The notes under the pieces: model-generated
Told to the model about the DNA's origin: nothing
The model's database searches: none
The model's input: the letters and a program-made list of their open reading frames with translations, nothing else
In this document: positions 56,141 to 64,000 of the stretch, piece after piece
Layout: each line of letters begins with the position of its first letter
Numbering within the stretch: position 1 is the stretch's first letter
Assembly: GCA_001704765.1 (NCBI GenBank)
Contig: MBFK01000010.1
Coordinates: forward strand, 124,001-188,000
Reading direction: 5' to 3'
Source of the DNA: Sinorhizobium shofinae
GTDB lineage: Bacteria > Pseudomonadota > Alphaproteobacteria > Rhizobiales > Rhizobiaceae
Length of the DNA stretch: 64,000 bases
Made by a program: the position numbers and the translations under genes

Positions 56141-57675
56141 CACGTCCCCCCAGTATTTCAGCATTGGCGCCGATCAGGGCTGACAGGTGGCCGATCACTT
56201 CGACTTCCACGCCTCCATCAGGCCGATCGTGCACGACGACGCTGTCGACTAGATTGCGGAAAGCGACTATCGCCTCGGCGTCGACGCGGGCATCCAGTTC
56301 GTTCAGGCGGCCCGCTAGATTCTCAACCGCGTTGCGATATTGGGCTGGGGCGTGAGGATGAAGCTCGATGGCCGAAGAGGTGGGTATCTCGGCAAGTTCT
56401 GCGGCAATTCGATCTCGCTCGGATTCGAGAGTTTTGTATTGAGCCTCGACCTCCTCAATGGGCAACATACCGCGGGCCAGTGCCTGGATGAGGCGTTCCA
56501 CTTGCCGGTTCAACTCTGCCAAGCGACGTTCGTTGGTCACGCGCTCCCGCGCTGCCTTCGCAGCCTCCGCGCGGCGTTCCTCTCGATAAACGCGCACATA
56601 TTCGGCGAGTAACTCCGGGTGCATCAGTTGGGTCTTCAAACCCGAGATCACTGCCGCTTCAATCTTGTTCAGGTTGTAGCGGCGATTGTTTTGGCAAACG
56701 CAGCTCTCGATCGATCGGCTGCAGCGAATGCGAATCGTTCCGTGGGCTCGATCGTGCATCGACATTCCGCCGCCGCAATGGCTGCATCGGAGCAAGCCTG
56801 AGAGCAGTTTGGCCGACGTGTATACTGGCCACCATGTGATCGTTTGGCTCTTCCTTCGACGTTGACCAGTGCCGCCTCATATGTCTCCCGATTGACGATA
56901 GCGAGAAGAGGCGCCTCTGTCTCTTTGTGCTCTGACGGATCGTTCGGCCGGCTGATCCGTTTTCCTGTTTCAGGATCCCGGACCATCCGAATGCGGTTCC
57001 ATACGATGCGTCCGCAATAGAGTGGGTTACGAAGGATGCCGTTGCCTCGTTGCGCGGACCCAGAGATGGTGCTTGCATTCCAAGCAACACCACGCGGCGG
57101 CGGCACCCGATCGCGCTTAAGACCCGCCGCGATTTCTCGCGGCAGTGCGCCGCTTTTCGCCTCCTCATAAATTCGGCGAACGATCTCTGCCTCTCGAAAA
57201 TCTGGAGAACGCCGGGCTGGCCAGGTGTCGGGCGATACCCGTAGGCGCGCCCGCCTGCGTGGCGGCCGTCGCGGATGACCCCAGCCATACCACGGCGAAT
57301 CTTATTCTTCAGGTCGGCGAGAAAAAGCGTCGACATTAGGCCACGAATACCAACCTGAATGGCATCGGCGGCACCGTCATGAACTGCGATGATCTGGATG
57401 TTGGCGAAGGAGAGCCGCTTGTGCAGCCCTGCCAAGTCTTCCTGGTCGCGCGACAGTCGATCAAGTGCTTCTAAGACGACGATCTCGAACTTGCCTGCAC
57501 GGGCGTCGTCCATGAGGTTGAGTAATCCGTTTCGACCGAAGATCGATGCCCCGCTGCGCGCCTTGTCGAAGTAGGTTCTTGCAACGATAAGATCTTGCCG
57601 CGCTGCGAATTCGCGGCAGAGTTCGATCTGGTCGTCGACAGATCGTTCATTTTGTAGGTCGGTCGAGAACCTGCT
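56097..57675 (-). pseudogene. Large serine recombinase (resolvase/invertase type), frameshifted
   Basis: The N-terminal catalytic domain is recognisable (RFSTDLQNERSVDDQIELCR, LEALDRLSRDQEDLAGLHKRL, GRAYGYRPTPGQPG). Near 57200 the reading frame shifts to REAEIVRRIYEEAKSGALPRE...GNGILRNPLYCGRIVWNR, and near 56830 it shifts again to SAKLLSGLLRCSHCGGGMSMH (zinc ribbon) followed by a long coiled coil. The last residues EEGFEPPTQGL and the stop are read from the antisense of the tRNA-Met 3' half. Its extreme N-terminus is lost at a junction near 57675. The tRNA location marks an old integrative element; the gene is inactive unless the shifts are sequencing errors. Confidence 0.88.
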
Positions 57676-58030
57676 TCGCTCGAAATGGGAGAACGCACAC
57701 AACAGTGGGAATGCAAAGGAGGTGGCCGCACTCTACTCGGAAGACGCAATTCTCTTGGTGCCGAATGAGGAGCAGATAAAGGGTCGGTCCGCCATCGAGA
57801 AACTCATTAACTCGCAGATTGAAGAGTTTGCCCTGTCGGATCTGAAAATAACTACAGACGAAACGCAAGAAATAGGAAATACACTCTATCAGTCCGGCAC
57901 CTATACCATGAAAGCTAAGGGACCGAAGGGGACAATGCCGGTTTCAGGTGATTGGGTCACTCTGTTGAAAAAGGACGCAGACGGCAACTGGCACATTAGC
58001 AGGCACATTCTGGAACGAGGATGCGCCTGA
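57675..58030 (+). pseudogene. 5'-truncated DUF4440/SnoaL-like protein
   Basis: Reading from about 57675, the frame gives KWENAHNSGNAKEVAALYSE, then DAILLVPNEEQIKGRSAIEK, GTYTMKAKGPKGTMPVSGDW and LLKKDADGNWHISRHILERG, a clear NTF2-like DUF4440 (SgcJ/ketosteroid-isomerase-like) fold. The normal N-terminus with its signal peptide is missing: it is replaced at the junction by the start of the recombinase on the opposite strand. A GTG at 57722 could still start a 102-residue product. Base composition is noticeably less GC-rich than the chromosome backbone. Confidence 0.75.
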
Positions 58031-58129
58031 AGCTATTCAACAATAGCGTCGGGATGCGATCAGCGCATTGAAATATACGGATGCTATGAAGGCAAAGCGG
58101 CGCGCATCAACGCAGACCGGAGGATTGAA

Positions 58130-58726
58130 ATGATCCGCCTTGAGCCGCCGCTACGAGTTGCAAGCGAAGCAGATGCAAGCGAGCTGGCGGCTCTCGTCAA
58201 CTTCGCTGGCGAGGGTTTGCCCCTGTACATTTGGGAGGGACTTGCAAAGGACGGCCAGGATCCTTGGGAGGTTGGTCGCGCTCGGCAAATAGAAAAGGCG
58301 CGCGAAGGCCAGATCGTGGTTGTGGACTTTGGAGACGGTGCCGTAGCAAGTCTGACTGGCTATCCAATCGGCTCGGAGCCCAAGCCAATCGGCGATGACT
58401 TCCCCGCCCTGTTTCGGCCGCTTCAAGAACTGGAGAACAAGGCACTCGAAAGCTGGTATGTCAATGTGCTGGCCTGCTATCCCGAATACCGGGGGCAAGG
58501 GCTCGGTTCACGTCTTCTCAATCTTGCAGAACAGATTGCGCAGGAAGAGGCGCTTCGTCGGATGAGTGTTATCGTCGCCGACCACAATGCAGGTGCACGA
58601 CGACTGTATGAGCGGCACGGCTACGAAGAAGCTGCAATACTCCCCTGTGTGAAGGAGGGCTGGGACACCGATACAGAGCACTGGGTGCTTCTAATTAAAT
58701 CGCTCCGTCCAGTGGATGACTGCTAG
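58130..58726 (+). CDS. GNAT-family N-acetyltransferase
   Basis: A 198-residue GNAT enzyme. The acetyl-CoA motif is VLACYPEYRGQGLGSRLLNLAE and the later strand/helix is MSVIVADHNAGARRLYERHGYEE, both canonical. ATG 58130 follows a GGAGGA-like site (GACCGGAGG). The substrate is unknown. It lies in the accessory region between the truncated DUF4440 gene and 610 bases with no intact gene. Confidence 0.88.
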   Translation: MIRLEPPLRVASEADASELAALVNFAGEGLPLYIWEGLAKDGQDPWEVGRARQIEKAREGQIVVVDFGDGAVASLTGYPIGSEPKPIGDDFPALFRPLQELENKALESWYVNVLACYPEYRGQGLGSRLLNLAEQIAQEEALRRMSVIVADHNAGARRLYERHGYEEAAILPCVKEGWDTDTEHWVLLIKSLRPVDDC

Positions 58727-59204
58727 TCTATGATCACGCGTTTTGGCAGGTGAGGTGAAGGGCAACATAGGAGAACTTCCAGGGTCAGGTTGGCGTTCGC
58801 TCCCGACCCCCGTTGCCGAGCTGCACGGAGGGCTGATTCCGCGGCAAATGCCCGGCACGCGACGCCGCCCCCAAGTTTGAAGCCCGGTTTGCCCCAATAG
58901 CTGCCCGCCTTCATGCAGCAAAACGCCCGAAGGTGAACTGGGGGGATCGCTTGAGTCGGTCCTCCGCCACCAACGAATTCGCCGATAAAAACAGCGGAGA
59001 AACGAAGGCTCCGGGGTTCCGGGGCCAATGTCGCATCTATGTCGCACAAAATTTCTCCAACAAATACAACGAATCTCATTTGAGCTACGGCAGGCGAAAA
59101 AAACTGCGACATAGATGGCACATAAAATGCAGGATTGGCCTCCGGAGCAGGCCCCGAAAAAATTTAACCGTCGATTGGGTGCACCCGGGGACGCTCCGCC
59201 CATC
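58727..59204. other. Non-coding stretch in the accessory region
   Basis: No intact gene. It contains one copy of the dispersed 40-bp repeat (58925-58972) and, within that, a 13-base match to the tRNA-Met 3' end. Short open frames on both strands show no family resemblance. Confidence 0.5.
58925..58972 (+). repeat. Dispersed repeat copy A, with tRNA-3'-end-like tail
   Basis: The block starting GCCCGAAGGTGAACTGGGGG matches 61278-61325 with about two differences in the first 41 bases (direct orientation, 2.35 kb apart). Its end, TCCTCCGCCACCA (58960-58972), matches 12 of 13 bases of the tRNA-Met 3' end (56128-56140), suggesting a decayed attachment site. Confidence 0.6.
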
Positions 59205-59340
59205 ATTGCGTATAGCACGGAGGAAGAAGGAGGTGTCCTCCATGAGTCCGTTATTGCCGTAATGTTCCGTCGCCTTGGCACAGGCCATCTCCGTCATCTC
59301 TATGGGTGACGCGAGCCGGAAGGAAGGGAGCCCGTTATGA
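59205..59340 (+). pseudogene. Remnant of a BrnT-type toxin gene
   Basis: Two adjacent frames together resemble the C-terminal part of BrnT: EEGGVLHESVIAVMFRRLGT in one frame up to about 59272, then QAISVISMGDASRKEGSPL in another, ending at a TGA (59338-59340) that overlaps the brnA ATG by four bases. BrnT proteins usually end with a VISxRxASRKE-like strand and overlap brnA in this way. The N-terminal two-thirds are absent or unrecognisable, so no active toxin is expected. Confidence 0.5.
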
Positions 59341-59663
59341 CAAAGCTACCCCGCCACATGCGGCATATTTCCGATGAAGAGGAGGCCGAAATCCAGCGTA
59401 AGATCGCCAGCGATCCAGAAGCGCCGGAGGCAACCGACGAGGAGCTCGCACAGGCGAGACCATTCGCCGAGGTGTTTCCCGACCTAGCCGAGAGCATCAA
59501 GCGCGCCAGGGGCCGGCCGGCTGTCGAGAACCCGCGCAAGCAGATTTCCCTCCGCCTCGATCCCGATATCATCGAGCATTACAAGCGGAAGTGCGGCAAA
59601 GGCTGGCAGAACCGGATGAACGACGATCTGCGGAAGGCCGCCGGCTTGAAGAAGGCCGGTTGA
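59337..59663 (+). CDS. brnA: BrnA-type antitoxin
   Basis: A 108-residue protein with an acidic N-terminal region (MRHISDEEEAEIQRKIASDP) and a C-terminal ribbon-helix-helix DNA-binding part (RGRPAVENPRKQISLRLDPDIIEHYK, GKGWQNRMNDDLRKAAG), the BrnA layout. In BrnTA systems BrnA neutralises the BrnT RNase and represses the operon. Here the upstream brnT is a decayed fragment, so this is an orphan antitoxin, perhaps kept for regulation or cross-neutralisation. Confidence 0.8.
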   Translation: MTKLPRHMRHISDEEEAEIQRKIASDPEAPEATDEELAQARPFAEVFPDLAESIKRARGRPAVENPRKQISLRLDPDIIEHYKRKCGKGWQNRMNDDLRKAAGLKKAG

Positions 59664-59722
59664 CTTCCATAAAACCGGGTTCCTGGCAGACAAGCGGGTG
59701 TCTCCCGTGAAAGGCAACGACA

Positions 59723-60238
59723 ATGATGGGGCATCGTGAAAAGATCAAAGGCGGCGACGAGCAGGACTGCTTTACTCGGTGGCGGCATGTCATGTGCTGC
59801 CTGCATCGCCCGCGCGTGAAGCACAACATCAAGAAGAAGTTCTCCCGCCGGGTGCGCAAAGAAGCAAAAGGGCCACAAATAACCACACTGAACGTTCGTT
59901 TGGGTAGCATGGCGGACTTCAAGGCGGAATTCGTGGAAGCGGTTCGCCGTGCGGAATCAGGGGAAGACGTTGAGACGGCTTATTCCCTTGAGTTCGCAAG
60001 CGACGAACACATGCATAGCGTTCTCGCGCAGGCCCGCCTCGATATCGTGAAGGCGCTCGCCAGACAGGGATTGTTGTCGACCCCTGAAGTCGCACGGCGA
60101 GTCAATCGCGATGTACGGGCGGTCAACCGTGATGTGACCACGCTCATCAATGCCGGAGTGATTGACCGGACAGAGAGCGGCATCGAGTTCCCGTATGACC
60201 GCATTCATTTCGAATTCGATATGAGCATCACGGCATGA
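59723..60238 (+). CDS. Chimeric ORF: KGGDE-type basic peptide fused to an HVO_A0114-like HTH antitoxin
   Basis: 171 residues in one frame but apparently from two families. Residues 1-50 (EKIKGGDEQDCFTRWRHVMC, KHNIKKKFSRRVRKEAKG) resemble a small, very basic hypothetical protein common on rhizobial mobile DNA. Residues about 53-171 (ITTLNVRLGSMADFKAEF, ARLDIVKALARQGLLSTPEV, NRDVRAVNRDVTTLINAGVI) are a winged-helix protein of the HVO_A0114 type, frequently an antitoxin. The second part has no ATG where its family normally starts, supporting a true fusion; ATG 59909 is an internal alternative. The stop overlaps the next ORF by four bases. Confidence 0.62.
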   Translation: MMGHREKIKGGDEQDCFTRWRHVMCCLHRPRVKHNIKKKFSRRVRKEAKGPQITTLNVRLGSMADFKAEFVEAVRRAESGEDVETAYSLEFASDEHMHSVLAQARLDIVKALARQGLLSTPEVARRVNRDVRAVNRDVTTLINAGVIDRTESGIEFPYDRIHFEFDMSITA

Positions 60239-60783
60239 GCATCTATCTCGCACTCGTCGAACCCGGCAATGAGACGACGGCTCACGGCATCGCTTTCCCT
60301 GATCTTCCCGGCGTGCATTCCGCCGCCGATGAAGCGGTCGACATTTTGCCGAATGCCCTCGAAGCGTTGCAGCTATGGGCGGAAGACGAGGACATGCCTT
60401 TGCCTTCCGACATGGCGGCGATCATCAATCGCGATGACATTCGCAAGGCGCTCGCCGCAGGTTCATTTCTTCTTGCTGTGCCATTCACCAGGAAGGCTAC
60501 GGGAATGAAGCCATCCCATTTCAACATCGGCGACGAATTCATCATGGCGAACGGTTGGCGCTGGCGGATCACTGATATCGGCACGCGGGTGGTCGTCGCC
60601 ATCCGCATCCAGCCTCTCGTGCTTCAGTCGAAACGCGACGGTAAGATCAGACGGGAGGAAATCTCCGAAATCGAGGCCGGGCATTATGGCTGGTTCGACG
60701 GCCCGCCCTACGCCGTCGCCGAACAGGTGTTCGACGAATGTGATTTAGAAGGCATCGAAGAGATATGCCGCAAGGAAGCATGA
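60235..60783 (+). CDS. Chimeric ORF: HicB-like N-terminus joined to an unrelated domain
   Basis: 182 residues. Residues 1-85 (MSIYLALVEPGNETTAHGIA, FPDLPGVHSAADEAVDILPN) resemble the HicB antitoxin partial-RNase-H fold but lack its DNA-binding tail. Residues about 91-182 (MKPSHFNIGDEFIMANGWRW, RITDIGTRVVVAIRIQPLVL, WFDGPPYAVAEQVFDE) match a small family of unknown function found on rhizobial plasmids, which would start at the internal ATG 60505. The junction is in frame. Start ATG 60235 overlaps the previous stop (ATGA). Either a real fusion or two adjacent genes merged by deletion. Confidence 0.6.
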   Translation: MSIYLALVEPGNETTAHGIAFPDLPGVHSAADEAVDILPNALEALQLWAEDEDMPLPSDMAAIINRDDIRKALAAGSFLLAVPFTRKATGMKPSHFNIGDEFIMANGWRWRITDIGTRVVVAIRIQPLVLQSKRDGKIRREEISEIEAGHYGWFDGPPYAVAEQVFDECDLEGIEEICRKEA

Positions 60784-60803
60784 TGGCGCGCTCACGGCAT
60801 AGC

Positions 60804-60985
60804 ATGAAGACAATCCGTTTCGAGATCCAAGATTTCATCAAGGCCGGCGAACGACGGGCCGGCATCTGGAGGCCGTTTTTGAGGACGGCGACCCTGAACC
60901 GATCGCGGTGGCTATTGATGATGTGCACGAGGCGATCAGGCGCGAGAACAAGCGAAAAGACGGGCGCGTGGCAAATGGGGCATAG
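60804..60985 (+). pseudogene. Frameshifted fragment, possibly a HigA-type antidote gene
   Basis: Starts MKTIRFEIQDFIKAGERRAG in one frame, then continues in another as HLEAVFEDGDPEPIAVAIDD to a TAG at 60983-60985. The 'LEAxxEDGDPxxIAxAIxDV' stretch resembles the first part of addiction-module antidote proteins (HigA/Xre type), but the helix-turn-helix expected next is missing. The assignment is tentative. Confidence 0.3.
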
Positions 60986-61198
60986 GGGCGTGATGGAAAA
61001 TTTTCATCGGTTGTAGCGCTCGGCGCCGTCGCGGCAAGCGCCCGCGAGGACATGGAAGCGGCATTCTCAGTCACCTGCCGGCAGTATGGACCCGTGGTGC
61101 GCTGCGACTATCGCCCCTCCGGCCGACGCAGCACCTGCCTACCCGCCGGAAAAGACCTCGCTCTGGACTTTGGGACAAGGTCAAACGCCGTTGACTAG
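60986..61198 (+). pseudogene. Possible remnant of a small exported protein
   Basis: Frame-open from the previous stop to TAG 61196-61198 with no ATG at its head. It reads KFSSVVALGAVAASARE (signal-peptide-like) then FSVTCRQYGPVVRCDYRPSG with three cysteines. No start codon or ribosome site is visible, so it is probably a decayed or truncated gene. I do not recognise a family. Confidence 0.3.
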
Positions 61199-61575
61199 CT
61201 TGAGCTAGTGCATTGATTCACCTAGCCTTTTCAAGCCTCCCCCACCGCAAGTCACTCGATGCCCTAAGCAACGAAGAGCCCGAAGGTGAATTGGGGGGAT
61301 CGCTTGAGTCGGCCCTCCACAACCAATTTGTCTCCGAGTTGCGCGGGGGACCGGTTTGGCGGGTTTTACGCCAACAGTAGTCGCACGACAGTTACAGGTG
61401 AGCGGCAGAATCGACCCAAAGCTGTCATTCCGCCCGTATGTGTAGTAGCTTCTACTGGCTCTGCCGATGGGAGGGCTCACATCGGAACGCCTGACTACCC
61501 TGACTTCGGGCGCTAGTTATTGCGTAGTTGACTGGGCTCCAAGGCGGAGCTGTCACACGTGGGAGGAGTCCGGGC
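61199..61575. other. Intergenic region before the cyclase gene
   Basis: 377 bases without a supportable gene. It contains copy B of the dispersed repeat (61278-61325) and must hold the promoter of the cyclase gene; no clear boxes were found. Confidence 0.45.
61278..61325 (+). repeat. Dispersed repeat copy B
   Basis: GCCCGAAGGTGAATTGGGGG and the following bases match 58925 onward in the same orientation, with about two mismatches in 41 bases, then diverge. It lies in the gap before the cyclase gene. Confidence 0.6.
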
Positions 61576-63344
61576 GTGGTCGAGAGCGCCGTGCAGCGCC
61601 ATTTGGCGGCCATACTCGCTGCCGATGTGGTCGGTTACAGCCGGCTCATGGGCCATGACGAGATTGGCACGCTGGCTACGTTGAGGGCGCTGCGGGCCGA
61701 GTTGGTCGATCCAAAAATCGTCGAACACAACGGCAGGATCTTCAAGGCGACCGGCGATGGGGTTCTGGCCGAGTTCCCCAGCGTTGTCAACGCCGTTGCC
61801 TGTGCGGTCGACATCCAGCGGCGGCTGGAGGTGCGCAATGCCGACATGCCAGAGGACCGCGCGATCCGACTGCGAATCGGGGTCAACCTGGGCGATGTCA
61901 TCGTCGAAGGCGAGGACATCTTCGGAGACGGAGTGAATATAGCGGCGAGGCTTGAGCACGTCGCGCCGGCCGGTGGCGTAGCGGTGTCGGGCACAGTGCG
62001 TGACCACCTGGGCAATCGGCTCGATCTGCAGTTCGAGGATATGGGCGAGCATGCGCTGAAGAACATCCAGCAGCCGGTGCGCGTTTGCCGAGTGCGCCTA
62101 GCCGATACCTCTGTGTTGGCGCGTCGCGCATTGTCGCTGCCCGATAGGCCGTCGATCGCCGTCTTACCGTTTGGCAATATGAGCGGCGATCCTGAGCAGG
62201 AGTACTTTTCCGACGGCATCACAGAGGACATCACCACCGAACTTTCGCGCTTTCGGTCGCTGTCCGTAATCGCCCGCAATTCCTCGTTCACCTACAAGGG
62301 ACGGACGATGAAGATCGCCGACGTGGCACGCGACTTAGGCGTAACCTATGTACTCGAGGGAAGTGTTCGTCGCGCCGGGAATCGTGTCCGCATCACCGCG
62401 CAGCTCGTCAACTGTGAGACCGGCAGCCACATCTGGGCGGAGCGCTATGATCGAGAAATTGCCGATATGTTTGCGGTTCAGGACGAGATCACCCAGAGGA
62501 TCGTGGGCATGCTGGCGGTGGGCCTCGAAGACGATTCCCTAGAGCGCGCAAAGCGCAAACACCCGGAAAACCTCATTGCCTACGATCATTTGTTGCGCGG
62601 CAAACGTCTCCTGTGGACGGCGGGTCAGAACAATCTTGAAGCTCGCCGACACTTCGAAAAGGCTGCTGCCACCGACCCAAGCTCTTCGCGCGCCTATTCC
62701 GGCTTAGCGGTGACCTACCAGATGGAAGCGCTTGATTTGTCGACTGCGGCAGAAGGTAAAGGCGCTTATGACATGGCCTTCGATGCGGCCGAACGGGCAC
62801 TCGCGCTCGACGAAGCGATTATCAAGCTCACATCGCGTTGGCATGGCCTTGCCTCTATCGCGGCGACTATGAGCGCATGAAGAAACATGTAGATCGCGCC
62901 ATCATGCTCAACCCTAACGATGCCGACAGCCTCGCCAATGCCAGCTACATGCTCGCCATGTATGGAGAAGGGGAAAAGGCGGTTGCCTTCAGCGAAACGG
63001 CAATGCGTCTCAATCCACGATACCCCGATTGGTATATCGCCTTTCAGGCGACTGCCCTGTTTACCGCAAGGCGGTATCCCGAGGCCCTAGCCGCGCGTAT
63101 CAGAGTACCCGACTACTTTATCGATTCGACTTTTTTTGGCGCGGCTATACTTGCCAAGCTTGATAGGCTTGCCGAGGCAAAGCTGTGGGCGGAAAGAGCA
63201 GTAGTGAGGCTGAAAGGTAGGCCAGGGGGCGTTGAGCACGCAGCCAAAGGATGCATCCATCTGCTCGACAACAACCCGTTCCGCCTTCAAAAAGATCGTG
63301 ATCACTTCGCAGAAGCGATGCGCATGGCCGGAGTGCCCGAATAG
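61576..63344 (+). pseudogene. Class III adenylate/guanylate cyclase with TPR C-terminus, split by one frameshift
   Basis: The first frame (61576-62880) gives a class III cyclase domain (LAAILAADVVGYSRLMGHDE with the metal Asp; ATGDGVLAEFPS; DGVNIAARLEHVAPAGGVAV), then a TolB-N-like region (SIAVLPFGNMSGDPEQEYFS) and the start of TPRs. Near 62817 one base seems missing: LALDEA should continue DYQAHIALAWPCLYRGDYER, which is found in the +2 frame and runs to 63344 with several TPRs (AIMLNPNDADSLANASYMLA). Start is GTG 61576 behind GGGAGGAG. Such cyclase-TPR proteins are numerous in Sinorhizobium. The cyclase domain may still be made as a truncated product. Confidence 0.88.
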
Positions 63345-63397
63345 CCGCTTCGATCCATTCCGGGTGATCTGCGTCGAAGAGAGTGGCTAAGACAGTG

Positions 63398-64000
63398 ATG
63401 AAAACGCTTACTTTGCTGATGGTGAATGATTATCCCGACTATATCGACGCGGGTGAGTGGGCGCGATCTCTCAAGGCGCGCGTTTCAGGCCTCGACTTCC
63501 GCTTATGGCCTCGTCGGGGCGATCCCGGCGACATTGATTTGGTGCTGATCGATAAGGGTACGCCGCCCGGGTTCTTTGAAGGTATGACGCAATTGCGTGC
63601 AGTTGCCTATCTCGGCGCGGGTATCGACGCTTTGCGACTGGACGAGCTGCCTGCAGGCATTGGCGTCGTGCGTCTGGCGACCCGCGAACTGGCCTCGGAG
63701 GTTGTACAGTACATTCTTCTTAGAGTACTGTGCCGGCAACGCCATGTCGTTGAATATGCGGTCCAACAGGCTCAGAAGGCATGGCGCCCGATCGCGCCAC
63801 GGAAGATCAGCGAGACCAGCATCGTTATCCTCGGGGCTGGGCGTATCGGCGGATGGGCCGCGCGGCTCTTCGCCGAGCTGGGCTATCGCTCGGCGGCATG
63901 GTCCCGCAGCCCTAAGCAAATCGCCGGTGTCACCTGTTACGCCGGTGCCCCAGCGCTTAAGGAGGCCTTGGCTGAACGAGACTTCGTCGTCTGCGCCCTG
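63398..64000 (+). CDS. D-2-hydroxyacid dehydrogenase (GhrA-like), partial at window end
   Basis: 201 codons are present and the gene continues beyond base 64000. The protein starts MKTLTLLMVNDYPDYIDAGE. The central region (QLRAVAYLGAGIDALRLDEL) and the NAD-binding motif IVILGAGRIGGWAARLFAEL followed by AAWSRSPKQIAGV match the glyoxylate/hydroxypyruvate reductase A group. The C-terminal substrate domain with the catalytic His is outside the window, so completeness cannot be judged. ATG 63398; GTG three bases upstream is possible. Confidence 0.88.
   Translation, partial: MKTLTLLMVNDYPDYIDAGEWARSLKARVSGLDFRLWPRRGDPGDIDLVLIDKGTPPGFFEGMTQLRAVAYLGAGIDALRLDELPAGIGVVRLATRELASEVVQYILLRVLCRQRHVVEYAVQQAQKAWRPIAPRKISETSIVILGAGRIGGWAARLFAELGYRSAAWSRSPKQIAGVTCYAGAPALKEALAERDFVVCAL

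Noticed and set aside
58723-59121. A 132-codon minus-strand ORF in the accessory gap
   Set aside because: It spans a dispersed repeat, has no family resemblance, and a similar stretch at the second repeat copy does not keep the frame.
56097-63344. Treating the accessory region as a functional new defence island
   Set aside because: Most genes are truncated, frameshifted or chimeric, and no complete effector-sensor set is present; remnant status fits better.

Overview
This looks like a chromosomal segment of a Rhizobiales bacterium of the Sinorhizobium/Ensifer group. The evidence is the GC-rich coding sequence, a RIME-type rhizobial intergenic repeat, an alphaproteobacterial CtrA/ChpT/SciP cell-cycle module, a serC leader RNA ahead of serC-serA, and protein and gene-order matches to what I know of S. 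meliloti (sqdBDC; purA followed by rpoH1; chpT, receiver protein and ctrA). All identifications come from reading the sequence; no database search was run.

Layout. 1-3 kb: start of transketolase (minus), DUF4164-zapA and a 6S RNA, a LysR regulator and a small regulator-like ORF. 3.4-11.5 kb: 5-formyl-THF cyclo-ligase, a YmdB-type phosphoesterase, an RND efflux pair, an MBL-fold protein and YebC. 11.5-16 kb: a flavin monooxygenase, ruvCAB (with a near-consensus LexA box) and a Tat-exported phosphoesterase. 16-19.2 kb: the sulfolipid operon sqdB-sqdD-sqdC. 19.3-34 kb: the envelope cluster ybgC - tolQRAB - pal - cpoB - tilS - ftsH - glmM, interrupted after ybgC by a ku-ligD end-joining operon on the other strand. 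34-40 kb: two outer-membrane beta-barrel genes with matching CtrA-box promoters, a broken gene between them, then leader-serC-serA. 40-50 kb: DMT transporter, purA, a large acidic membrane protein, rpoH, an RluD-type pseudouridine synthase, an RNA methyltransferase and envelope proteins.

50.4-54.4 kb holds a compact cell-cycle control cluster: chpT, a CpdR-like receiver, ctrA with five GANTC methylation sites in its upstream region, a FliJ-like gene and the CtrA inhibitor gene sciP. mnmA and a tRNA-Met(CAT) follow.

56.1-63.4 kb is an accessory, decaying region beside the tRNA. It holds a serine recombinase pseudogene whose C-terminus is encoded in the tRNA, truncated and frameshifted genes, BrnT/BrnA and HicB-like toxin-antitoxin remnants with chimeric ORFs, a dispersed 40-bp repeat and an adenylate cyclase-TPR gene split by one missing base. 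The window ends inside a 2-hydroxyacid dehydrogenase gene.

The observations I rate highest are: a Ku protein that lacks roughly 100 internal residues next to an intact LigD; the shared CtrA promoter architecture of the two Omp genes; the CtrA circuit cluster; and the degraded tRNA-Met island. I did not find a clearly new multi-gene system.
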